64,000 bases of DNA from assembly GCA_965229115.1 (NCBI GenBank), contig CBDDIR010000003.1, positions 2,480,001-2,544,000 of the forward strand. Direction: 5' to 3'. Origin of the DNA: UBA7672 sp965229115 (GTDB lineage: Bacteria > Pseudomonadota > Alphaproteobacteria > Caulobacterales > Hyphomonadaceae). Positions 30,442 to 37,937 of this stretch are shown one piece after another (positions within the stretch are counted from its first letter, which is position 1; each line of letters starts with the position of its first letter). The notes under the pieces were generated by a model. It made no database searches, was not told the DNA's origin, and saw only the letters and a list, made by a program, of their open reading frames with translations. The position numbers and the translations under genes are program-made.

Positions 30442-31563
30442 ATGAAAGCGCTCTGGCAGATCATCTTGCAGATCCTCTGGCGCCTCCGCCCTGTTCAGGC
30501 GCTGGAGGCGAACCTCGCGCACATCATCCAGCTCTGCCTCGGCATGTTCTCGGACGAAGACGCCATCGACGACCTCACCTTCGACCCCGCCTACAGCCAG
30601 ACCATCGCCGCCGCCTTCTTCGACGCGCACCGCAAGGTCGATCTCCTGATCTACCTGCGAGCCTGCGAGATCGCCGGCGTGAGACCGCGCATCGACAGCT
30701 TCAAGCCAGACTTCTCCTGGACCCACTCCAGCACAAACCTCATCGCACTCTGGCGCTCCTTCCAACGCCTCGCCGCCAAATTCGCCGACTACGAGCGCTA
30801 CGCCCAGCGCCGCGCCGAACGCCTGCGCCGCGAACCCGACAACCTCCCCCTCCGTCTTGCAGCTACGCTGCAATCCACCTCCCCCGCGCTCTGCGCGGTG
30901 GAGGCAAACCGCCAGCGCCTGCTCGACGTCCAGATTGCCTCCATCAGTGCGCAGCACTGGGGGAGGTGGATCGGCGCGTCTTCGCGCCGAGACGGCCTGG
31001 CGCGCCGAAGCGCAGCGAAGGCGGCAGGGGGCGGTGCGTTCGCGCGAGGCCCTCCCTCCTCACCCCAACTCCAAAAACAACTTCGCCCGCGACTTGCTGC
31101 TCAGCAGCGAGGTCGCGGGCGCTTGTCTCAACCGTACTTACTCAACCAGCCTCAGTTCGGCTTCGTATCCTTGTCGCCATCAACCGCATCCGCGATCGAA
31201 TCCGCGGTGTCTTTCCGCTCCGTGCCGATCGTCTTGTCGATCGCCTCGCCGGCCTTCTCCAGCGCGCCATCGCCCGGATCGGCCTTGCCGTCGCCGACTT
31301 TCTCGATCGCCGTATCCATGTCCTCGCCCGCCTTCTCGCAGGCGGCCAGACCCGAAACGCCCAGAACGGCGCACGCAATTACCATAGCTTTCATCATGGA
31401 CGTCTCCCTCGATCAGACGCTTTCGCGCCAGTCCTGGAGCCATCAACGCCTGAGTTCCATCATCGTTGCACGCAGGGAACATGGCGCCCCCACCCGCCCG
31501 CCATCTTGCCAAACCGCAAGCCTCGGCCTCGAATGCGGCGACTGTCAGGGGATGCAGCCATGA
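30442..31563 (+). CDS. Hypothetical protein whose 3' half is replaced by a palindromic repeat
   Basis: The first 135 or so codons look native: MKALWQIILQILWRLRPVQA, then a helical body with DDLTFDPAYSQTIAAAFFDA and FADYERYAQRRAERLRREPD. From about 30848 the frame runs into a large inverted-repeat element and stays open to 31563, crossing the minus-strand lipoprotein gene. The encoded tail is therefore repeat-derived, low-complexity and arginine-rich. The annotated end is simply the first stop; the natural protein is probably truncated near residue 140. The family is unknown to me. Confidence 0.5.
   Translation: MKALWQIILQILWRLRPVQALEANLAHIIQLCLGMFSDEDAIDDLTFDPAYSQTIAAAFFDAHRKVDLLIYLRACEIAGVRPRIDSFKPDFSWTHSSTNLIALWRSFQRLAAKFADYERYAQRRAERLRREPDNLPLRLAATLQSTSPALCAVEANRQRLLDVQIASISAQHWGRWIGASSRRDGLARRSAAKAAGGGAFARGPPSSPQLQKQLRPRLAAQQRGRGRLSQPYLLNQPQFGFVSLSPSTASAIESAVSFRSVPIVLSIASPAFSSAPSPGSALPSPTFSIAVSMSSPAFSQAARPETPRTAHAITIAFIMDVSLDQTLSRQSWSHQRLSSIIVARREHGAPTRPPSCQTASLGLECGDCQGMQP
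30842..31050. repeat. Large nested inverted repeat inserted in a reading frame
   Basis: CCACCTCCCCC at 30875-30885 pairs with GGGGGAGGTGG at about 30959-30969. Inside, GGAGGCAA pairs with TTGCCTCC. Outside lie GCAGCTACGCTGC and GGCGCGTCTTCGCGCC hairpins and a GGGGGCGGTGCG end similar to family A. It interrupts the 3' part of the gene starting at 30442. Confidence 0.75.
31084..31121 (-). terminator. Terminator of the small lipoprotein gene
   Basis: CGCCCGCGAC (31084-31093) pairs perfectly with GTCGCGGGCG (31112-31121), with a smaller CTGCT/AGCAG stem in the loop. On the minus strand the hairpin is followed by AAGTTGTTTTTGG, a T-rich tract. It lies 31 bases after the stop of the gene at 31152-31397. 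Confidence 0.8.
31152..31397 (-). CDS. Small acidic lipoprotein
   Basis: An 81-residue protein with a signal peptide (MMKAMVIACAVLGVSGLAAC, lipobox LAAC), then a mature part of about 60 acidic residues rich in lysine/aspartate/glycine (DTAIEKVGDGKADPGDGALE). Proteins of this type, small, disordered and lipid-anchored, are common in envelopes, but no function is known. Either of the two adjacent ATG codons could be the start. Confidence 0.8.
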   Translation of the reverse strand: MMKAMVIACAVLGVSGLAACEKAGEDMDTAIEKVGDGKADPGDGALEKAGEAIDKTIGTERKDTADSIADAVDGDKDTKPN

Positions 31564-32225
31564 CCACCGAAATCGAAGCCGCCGCAAAGCAGTCCGAGCC
31601 CGCTCCGCCTGCTCCGCCCAAATCGGCCTCGCCTCTGTCCGTCCAGATGGGCTGGCGCTCCGCCATCTTTCAGGCGGTGCTGGTCGTGCTCGGCGTCGTC
31701 CTCGGCTTCGCCATCACCGAATGGCAGAACGACCGCGCCGAGAAAGCCGAAGCCCAGCACGCCCTCGCCGGCATCATCGAGGAGATCGGCGCCAACCACA
31801 CCGCCGTGAAAGAAGCGCGCGCCTATCACGAGGAGAAGCTCGCCACCTTAGCCGAAGCGCAGAAGGCCAACACCCCGCTCGACATCCGCAACTTCAATCG
31901 CGGCTTCGTCGCGCCCGCCCAGCTCTCCAGCGCCGCCTGGACCTCCGCCAGCGAGGTCGGCGCACTCTCCCACCTGCCCTTCGACAAGGTGCTGTCGCTC
32001 TCGAAAGTCTATGCCCAGCAGGCGTCCTACATGCAGCAGCAGGTCACCGCCGGAAACATCATCTACGCCGAGATATTTGCCGAGGGCTCGCAGGGGATGC
32101 TGAACCACGGCCCCGGCCTGCGCTCCCTGATCGAGACGTTCCGCTATCGCGAAACACAGCTCGAAGAGGCTTATTCCGCGGCCATGGGCCTGCACACTGC
32201 GACCATGCCGGAGGACGTGCCGTAA
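31560..32225 (+). CDS. Single-pass membrane protein, unknown function
   Basis: A 221-residue protein: a proline/alanine-rich cytoplasmic N-terminus (residues 1-30), one membrane helix (about 34-53, AIFQAVLVVLGVVLGFAITE), then a helical extracytoplasmic part (QNDRAEKAEAQHALAGIIEE, PLDIRNFNRGFVAPAQLSSA). The layout resembles a family often seen as 'DUF' membrane-anchored proteins in sphingomonads and relatives, but I cannot name it. Confidence 0.7.
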   Translation: MTTEIEAAAKQSEPAPPAPPKSASPLSVQMGWRSAIFQAVLVVLGVVLGFAITEWQNDRAEKAEAQHALAGIIEEIGANHTAVKEARAYHEEKLATLAEAQKANTPLDIRNFNRGFVAPAQLSSAAWTSASEVGALSHLPFDKVLSLSKVYAQQASYMQQQVTAGNIIYAEIFAEGSQGMLNHGPGLRSLIETFRYRETQLEEAYSAAMGLHTATMPEDVP

Positions 32226-32321
32226 TGTGTGAAATGCGCCGAGGTTGACGGTGGCGGCAGGCAGCGGCCACTCTCCCGCCGGAATCGCGGTCCCTGATTG
32301 GTGGGGGCCAGGGAATACGCC

Positions 32322-32681
32322 ATGCTCTGGATGACAATCCTCAAGGCCGTCGGCACGCTCGCCGTCGTCGTCCTCATCTCGGAAATCCAGAAGCGCTCCA
32401 ACGTGATGGGCGCAGCGATCGCCGCCCTGCCGCTGATGACCATGCTGGTCGTCTTCAACCTCGCGACCGACCCCAAGGCCGGCCCCGCCCAGGCCAACCT
32501 GTTCGCCAACACCACCTTCCTCCTCTTCTGGCCGGGCATCACATTCTTCATCCTGCTGCCCATCCTCCAGAAGTTCGGTCTCTCCTTCTGGTGGTCTTTC
32601 GGCACAGGCGTCGTCCTCACCTTCATCGTGACCCTGCTCGCGATCGCAGCCCTGCGTTCGTTCGGCGTGAAGATCGACTAA
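32322..32681 (+). CDS. DUF3147-like integral membrane protein
   Basis: A 119-residue protein with about four membrane helices (AVGTLAVVVLISEIQKRSNV, ALPLMTMLVVFNLATD, FLLFWPGITFFILLPILQKF, GTGVVLTFIVTLLAIAALRS). It resembles the DUF3147 family. The ATG at 32322 has GGGA upstream, while an upstream GTG is less likely. Its stop overlaps the next start (TAATG). Confidence 0.72.
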   Translation: MLWMTILKAVGTLAVVVLISEIQKRSNVMGAAIAALPLMTMLVVFNLATDPKAGPAQANLFANTTFLLFWPGITFFILLPILQKFGLSFWWSFGTGVVLTFIVTLLAIAALRSFGVKID

Positions 32682-32899
32682 TGCTGGGCCGTTTCGAAAA
32701 GGGTATGTGGTTCTCCATCCTGATCGCCTTCCTGAGCGTCGTCGTGATCGCGCCGCTGATCGGCGTCTATGCGATCTCGCCCTTCCTCTTCGTCTGGTGG
32801 GTCCAGCCCTACCAGCTCGCCGTCGTCCTCAGCGTGATGCTCGCCGAAGCCCTCGGCATCGCCGCGCTCCTGATCCTGGTGCGACGATCCAGGAAGTGA
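32681..32899 (+). CDS. Small two-helix membrane protein
   Basis: A 72-residue protein with two hydrophobic helices (GMWFSILIAFLSVVVIAPLI and YQLAVVLSVMLAEALGIAAL) and a basic tail LVRRSRK. Its start overlaps the stop of the DUF3147-like gene, so the two are probably partners in one membrane complex. Function unknown. Confidence 0.7.
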   Translation: MLGRFEKGMWFSILIAFLSVVVIAPLIGVYAISPFLFVWWVQPYQLAVVLSVMLAEALGIAALLILVRRSRK

Positions 32900-32967
32900 T
32901 CACCTCTCCCAGCGTGATCTTGCGGCAGCCTCCTGACCACCTAATCTGATCAGCAGGGAGAACCGCC

Positions 32968-33810
32968 ATGGCCGATACAGCAACCAAAACCTACGAGGAC
33001 ATTCTCTATCGCGTCGAAGACGGCGTCGCGATCGTGACCCTCAACCGCCCCGACAAGCTCAATGCATGGCGCGGCGAGATGGACCGCGACGTCCGCGCCG
33101 CCATGCGCGCCGCCGCCGATGATCCCGCCGTGAAGGTCATCATTCTCACCGGCGCCGGCAAAGGCTTCTGCGCCGGCGCCGACATGAACATGCTCCAGAC
33201 GATCCAGTCCGGCGACGCAGGCACATCCCGCTCCGCCGTCAACGCGCTCGAGCCGTGGGACGCATCCGCGAACCCGAACTTCCAGAAACAGTATTCCTGG
33301 TTCCCCGCCGTCCAGAAGCCGATCATCGCCGGCATCAACGGCGCAGCCGCCGGCCTCGGCCTCATCATGTCGCTCTATTGCGACATCCGCTTCGCCGCCG
33401 ACAATGCGAAGTTCACCACCGCCTTCTCCCGCCGCGGCCTCGTCGCCGAGCACGGCATCTCCTGGCTGCTCCCCCGCCTGATCGGTTTCGCCAACGCCGC
33501 CGACCTGCTCTACTCGGCCCGCGTCATCACCGCCGCCGACGCGCTCCGCATGGGCCTCGTCAGCCGCGTCATCCCGGCCGCCGAATTCGAGCGCGAGGTG
33601 ATGGCCTACGCCAAGATGCTCGCCACCGAAGTCAGCCCTCGCTCGCTGCGCGAAATGAAGCGCGAAATCTGGAACGCCCAGTTCCAGTCACTCGGAGACG
33701 CCATCGAAGCCGCCAATGGCGACATGCCCGCCAGCTTCAAGTCGGACGACTTCAAGGAAGGCATCGCCCATTATATCGAGAAGCGCGCCCCAAAATTCAC
33801 CGGCCGCTAG
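32968..33810 (+). CDS. Enoyl-CoA hydratase/isomerase family protein
   Basis: A 280-residue crotonase-fold enzyme. The oxyanion-hole region is GAGKGFCAGADMNML, the second motif is INGAAAGLGLIMSLYCDIRF, and the catalytic-type glutamate lies in RRGLVAEHGISWLLPRLIG. The end AHYIEKRAPKFTGR is typical. It hydrates or isomerises enoyl-CoA in fatty-acid or amino-acid breakdown. A clear ribosome site (CAGGGAGA) precedes the ATG. Confidence 0.9.
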   Translation: MADTATKTYEDILYRVEDGVAIVTLNRPDKLNAWRGEMDRDVRAAMRAAADDPAVKVIILTGAGKGFCAGADMNMLQTIQSGDAGTSRSAVNALEPWDASANPNFQKQYSWFPAVQKPIIAGINGAAAGLGLIMSLYCDIRFAADNAKFTTAFSRRGLVAEHGISWLLPRLIGFANAADLLYSARVITAADALRMGLVSRVIPAAEFEREVMAYAKMLATEVSPRSLREMKREIWNAQFQSLGDAIEAANGDMPASFKSDDFKEGIAHYIEKRAPKFTGR

Positions 33811-33884
33811 CCCTCCCGCTCAGCCCCCGGGAACCTATATCCCCAGCGGTGCGTCTAATTCGGTCGCAACCGCCGGGAGCCTGC

Positions 33885-34253
33885 ATGGCCAGCACTGACC
33901 TCGCGAACAAGACCATCCTCGTCGTCGAGGATGAGTTCTTCATCGGCACAAACCTGGAGCAAATCCTCCAGGAAGCGGGGGCAAGCACGGTGCTGGTCAA
34001 CAATGCCGAGGATGCGCTCAAGAACATCTACAAGACCAAGTTCGACGCCGTGATCCTGGACGTCCACCTGCAGGACGGCAGCACCTATCCCGTCGCCGAC
34101 GAGCTGCGCCGGAAGTCGACGCCCTTCATGTTCCTGAGCGGCTATCTGACCATCCGCGAGGGCTATGCCGACGTGCCGTTTCTGGACAAGCCGTTTACCG
34201 AGGAGACGGTCCTCAACGGGGTAAACAGCCTGCTCCGCCAGCCGACGCACTGA
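33885..34253 (+). CDS. Stand-alone response-regulator receiver protein
   Basis: A 122-residue receiver domain with no output domain. Acidic pocket VVEDEFFIG, phosphoacceptor aspartate in FDAVILDVHLQDG, threonine/serine switch in FMFLSGY, lysine in FLDKPFT. The last three match a functional receiver. No histidine kinase lies next to it, so it is an orphan; the hybrid kinase at 41012-43660 is the nearest candidate partner. Confidence 0.9.
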   Translation: MASTDLANKTILVVEDEFFIGTNLEQILQEAGASTVLVNNAEDALKNIYKTKFDAVILDVHLQDGSTYPVADELRRKSTPFMFLSGYLTIREGYADVPFLDKPFTEETVLNGVNSLLRQPTH

Positions 34254-34329
34254 GTTTCGCAGCCGCTCGACCCATTCCACTCCCGTTCATAATCGCCCAT
34301 ATATGGGTAGGTTCGGGAGGACTAACCCA

Positions 34330-35664
34330 ATGAGCGCTGCACGCTCCGAAACCAAAATCACCTCGCGCCGCCATCGGCGCTTCGCGATCCTGTTTGCCGC
34401 CGTCTCGATGAGCGCCCTGCTCGGCGCGTGCGAGACCGGCCCGACGCCCGCCGAGATCGCGCAGATGGAATGGCAGACCGCCGCCCGTCTCGACACCCCG
34501 CCCGCTTACGAAGCCTACCTGCGCATGTACCCCGCCGGCGAGTTCAACGTCGTCGCCCGCCAGCGCATCGAGGAGCTGCGCCTCCAGGAGAACGCCGCCT
34601 ACCAGGCCGCGCGCAAGATCGACAACGAAGACGCCTATGTCAGCTATCTCGCGCGCTACCCCTGGGGCGTGAACGCAACCGAAGCCGACGCGCGTCGCGC
34701 AACGCTCGCCGCACCCCGCCTTGCCGCCGAAGAGAACAAGGCCTGGCAGGAAGTCCGCAAGTCGGACCGCATCGAGGTCTATGAGAAATTCCTCGCCGAC
34801 TGGCCGCGCGGCGCACACGCCGCCGAAGCCGGCACGAAGCTCGATGCGATGTGGCGCACCGATCAGGGCGCGTTCGTCCGCGCCATGCGCTCGGGCTCGC
34901 CCGCCGAGATCCAGGCCTTCATGCAGGCGTGGCCGCGCTCGAGCTACATCGAGAATGCGCGCCGCGAGCTCGACCTCATCCGCGTCCGCGATGACGAAGC
35001 CTGGCGCCGCGCCCTCGCCGACAACTCGCTCAACGGCTACGACTTCTACCTGTCGAGCCAGCCCTACGGCCGCTGGCGCGTCGAAGCCTCACGCTCGATG
35101 GATGATCTGCGCGAGCGCGACTATCAGGCCTGGCGCTACGCCGCCGCGATGGACCAGATCTGGGCCTACGAAAACTACCGCAGCATGTATCCGTGGGGCG
35201 GCTGGTATGACTCGGCCTTCTACCGGATCGACTGGATCCGAGGTGGCCGCGACTACTATCGCTGGGACAATCGCTGGAACCATCAATGGGATCGCGGCTG
35301 GCGCTGGGGCGACGGTCACGACTATGACCGCCCGCCGAACGGCCCGCGCCCCGGCGGTGGTGGACGTCCGCCTAACCGCGACGACAATAACAGCTACCCG
35401 CCGCTGTTCAGCGGGCAGAAGAACGACAACCGTGGCAATGGCAACTCGTCGCCGCCGCCGCAGTCCAATCCTACGCCGCCGCCGCAAAACAACGGAAACC
35501 GGTACAATCGGCCGTCGTCATCTGACGACTCCCCGCCGCAGCGCACCTTCTCTGCGCCTTCGCCGCCGCCCCCTCCGCCGCCGCCTCCACCCCCGGTTTC
35601 GTCGGGCCAGGAACGCCGGAATGATCGGTTTAGCGATCGCGACGAGCCGCAACGCGCGGAATAG
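34330..35664 (+). CDS. Lipoprotein with W-x-Y repeat units and a proline-rich tail
   Basis: A 444-residue protein from the ATG at 34330: signal peptide, then lipobox LLGAC near residue 30. The mature part has about six 40-residue repeats of the pattern W-x(n)-A...Y-x-x-YL-x-x-YP-G, for example PPAYEAYLRMYPAGEFNVVA, EDAYVSYLARYPWGVNATEA and IEVYEKFLADWPRGAHAAEA. Then a tyrosine/tryptophan-rich segment (RRDYYRWDNRWNHQWDRGWR-like) and a tail rich in proline and asparagine follow. The same repeat occurs in the TIR protein at 61318. Probably anchored to the envelope; role unknown. Confidence 0.8.
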   Translation: MSAARSETKITSRRHRRFAILFAAVSMSALLGACETGPTPAEIAQMEWQTAARLDTPPAYEAYLRMYPAGEFNVVARQRIEELRLQENAAYQAARKIDNEDAYVSYLARYPWGVNATEADARRATLAAPRLAAEENKAWQEVRKSDRIEVYEKFLADWPRGAHAAEAGTKLDAMWRTDQGAFVRAMRSGSPAEIQAFMQAWPRSSYIENARRELDLIRVRDDEAWRRALADNSLNGYDFYLSSQPYGRWRVEASRSMDDLRERDYQAWRYAAAMDQIWAYENYRSMYPWGGWYDSAFYRIDWIRGGRDYYRWDNRWNHQWDRGWRWGDGHDYDRPPNGPRPGGGGRPPNRDDNNSYPPLFSGQKNDNRGNGNSSPPPQSNPTPPPQNNGNRYNRPSSSDDSPPQRTFSAPSPPPPPPPPPPPVSSGQERRNDRFSDRDEPQRAE

Positions 35665-35897
35665 ACTGGTTGGGCAGGCTGGCTTCTGGGCCACGTGTGA
35701 CGACAAAATCGCCGTGAACGGGTATGATCCCCCGGATTCGGCTGCGGAATTATCTCCGCGACCGTGACGGGCGCCGGGTTGCTGCTATTTCATTGTGAAG
35801 ACGGGCTTCCGCGCCCTACCTCCCAACTTGGGGAGGCCAGCGCGGAGAAGCGTCTGACCTCCTGGCGGCGCCCGGAAGAGGCTGGCGGGATCTGAAT

Positions 35898-37889
35898 ATG
35901 ACGACCGACACTCCAGATCCGACGCCCTCCCGTCCGACCCTGTCGTACGAGAATCACGCGCGCCCGCCGGAACCGGCGTCCACCAGCCTGCTGATGCGCT
36001 TTGGCCCGCCCATTCTCAAAATCGTCGGCACGGCAGCCGCTGTCGGCCTCGTGACCTTCGCCCTGCTCTGGAACACGCTGTTCGCCCAGATGCCGTCCCT
36101 GCCGGACAAGGCGGCGCTGTGGGCGCTCAACCGCGAACCCGCCATCGAATTCATCGACTCCAAGGGCGAAACGATCGCCGTCCGTGGTCCGCGTTACGGC
36201 CGCGCCGTGAAAGCCACCGACATACCGCGCCACGTGGTCGACGCCTTCATCGGCGCCGAAGACCGCCGCTTCCGCGAACACACCGGCGTCGACATGTGGG
36301 CCATCGTCCGCGCCTTCCTCGCCAACGCCCGCGCCGGCCGCACGGTCGAGGGCGCGTCGACCATCACGCAACAGCTCGTGAAGAACCTGTTCCTCACGCC
36401 GGACCAGACGCTGAAGCGGAAAGCGCAGGAAGCCCGCCTCGCCGGCGACCTCGAACGCCTGCTGACCAAGGACGAGATCCTCGATCTCTATCTGAACCGC
36501 ATTTATCTCGGCGCCGGCGCCTACGGTCTCGACGCTGCCTCCCGCACCTATTTCGGCAAGGCCCCGGCCGATCTCACGCTGGCCGAGTCCGCCATGCTGG
36601 CCTCCTTCCCGAAAGCGCCGACGCGCTTTGCCAACCAGGTGCAGACGTCCCGCGCGAAGGATCGCCAGCATTACGTGCTGGAACAGATGGTCGAAGCCGG
36701 CTTCATCTCGCAGCCGCAGGCCGACGAAGCCTTCGCCCAGACGCTGGTGTTCGCGAAGGACGACAAGGACAGCTTCACGGGCCACGCCCTCGATTACGCC
36801 ATCGAACGCGTCCACGAGGTTCTGCCCAACCCGCCGCCAGATCTGGTCATCAAGCTCTCGCTCGACCTGACGCTGCAGCAAGCCGCTCAGAAAGCCGTCG
36901 AGAACGGTCTTGTCACCATGGGCAAGGATCGCCGCGCGTCTGAAGGCGCAGCCCTGCTGATCGACGTCAACGGCGCGATCCGCGCCATGGTCGGCGGTCG
37001 CGACTATCTCAAGTCGCAGTTCAACCGCGCCACGCAAGCCCGCCGCCAGCCGGGCTCGTCGTTCAAGATGTTCGTCTATGCAGCAGCGCTCGAAGACGGC
37101 ATGACGCCCGGCACCGTGCGCTTCGACATGCCGATCACCATCGGCTCCTGGCGCCCGCGCAACTATGGCGGCGAATATCGCGGCCCGGTGACGCTCTCCG
37201 AAGCGCTGGCTGAATCGCTGAACACCGTCGCCGCCCAGATCGGCAACGAGATCGGCGTCGACAAGGTGACGGCGCTCGCCCGCGAATTCGGCGTGAAGTC
37301 GGTGCTGCACAACTATCCGTCGATCACGCTCGGCTCGGATGAAGTCACGCTGATGGACATGACCACGGGCTTCGGCGTGCTGGCCAAGGGCGGCCTGCAG
37401 ATGTCGCCCTACATCATCGAGGAAATCCGCAACTCGAAGGGCGACCTGCTCTATTCGAACCCGACCGTAAACGCGCCGCGCATCTATCCGGAGAACCTCG
37501 CCGCCGACATGAACTCCATGCTCAGCCGCGTGGTCGTATCCGGCACGGGCGGGGCTGCGCGCATCCCGGGCTGGGACGTGGCCGGCAAGACCGGCACCAG
37601 CCAGGAATGGCGCGACGCCTGGTTCCTTGGCTACACCACCCGCTATGTCGGCGGCGTCTGGGTCGGCAATGACGACGACAAGCCGATGGCCAAGATCACC
37701 GGCGGCGAAATGTCGGCCCGTATCTGGAGCGACATCATGAAGGTCGCGCTCAAGGACATTCCGCCAGAACCCCTGCCGGGCGCGAAACAGGCCGAGGAAT
37801 ACCTGCCCAGCGAAACGCAGGAACGCCTCAACTTCTATCGCCGCCTCGCCAGCGCCTTCTCATCGGTCGAGGCCCGCGGCGGCGGCTGA
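35898..37889 (+). CDS. Class A penicillin-binding protein (PBP1A-like)
   Basis: A 663-residue bifunctional enzyme. One membrane helix lies near residues 32-56. The GT51 glycosyltransferase domain carries its catalytic glutamate in GAEDRRFREHTGVDMWAIVR and has GASTITQQLVKNLFL. The transpeptidase domain has serine in RRQPGSSFKMFVY, SLN in ESLNTVAAQIG and KTGTSQ in VAGKTGTSQEWRD. It polymerises and cross-links peptidoglycan in the periplasm. The 230 bases before it include a CCTCCC/GGGAGG hairpin at 35819-35836. Confidence 0.94.
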   Translation: MTTDTPDPTPSRPTLSYENHARPPEPASTSLLMRFGPPILKIVGTAAAVGLVTFALLWNTLFAQMPSLPDKAALWALNREPAIEFIDSKGETIAVRGPRYGRAVKATDIPRHVVDAFIGAEDRRFREHTGVDMWAIVRAFLANARAGRTVEGASTITQQLVKNLFLTPDQTLKRKAQEARLAGDLERLLTKDEILDLYLNRIYLGAGAYGLDAASRTYFGKAPADLTLAESAMLASFPKAPTRFANQVQTSRAKDRQHYVLEQMVEAGFISQPQADEAFAQTLVFAKDDKDSFTGHALDYAIERVHEVLPNPPPDLVIKLSLDLTLQQAAQKAVENGLVTMGKDRRASEGAALLIDVNGAIRAMVGGRDYLKSQFNRATQARRQPGSSFKMFVYAAALEDGMTPGTVRFDMPITIGSWRPRNYGGEYRGPVTLSEALAESLNTVAAQIGNEIGVDKVTALAREFGVKSVLHNYPSITLGSDEVTLMDMTTGFGVLAKGGLQMSPYIIEEIRNSKGDLLYSNPTVNAPRIYPENLAADMNSMLSRVVVSGTGGAARIPGWDVAGKTGTSQEWRDAWFLGYTTRYVGGVWVGNDDDKPMAKITGGEMSARIWSDIMKVALKDIPPEPLPGAKQAEEYLPSETQERLNFYRRLASAFSSVEARGGG

Positions 37890-37937
37890 TACGCCTACGG
37901 GCTTATCTGGCTTGACCTTACGCCCGGTATCGGGTCC

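Noticed and set aside
32298..32321. Longer start (GTG) for the DUF3147-like gene
   Set aside because: The eight extra residues (VGAREYA type) do not look like the start of a membrane protein, and the ATG at 32322 has a better ribosome site.
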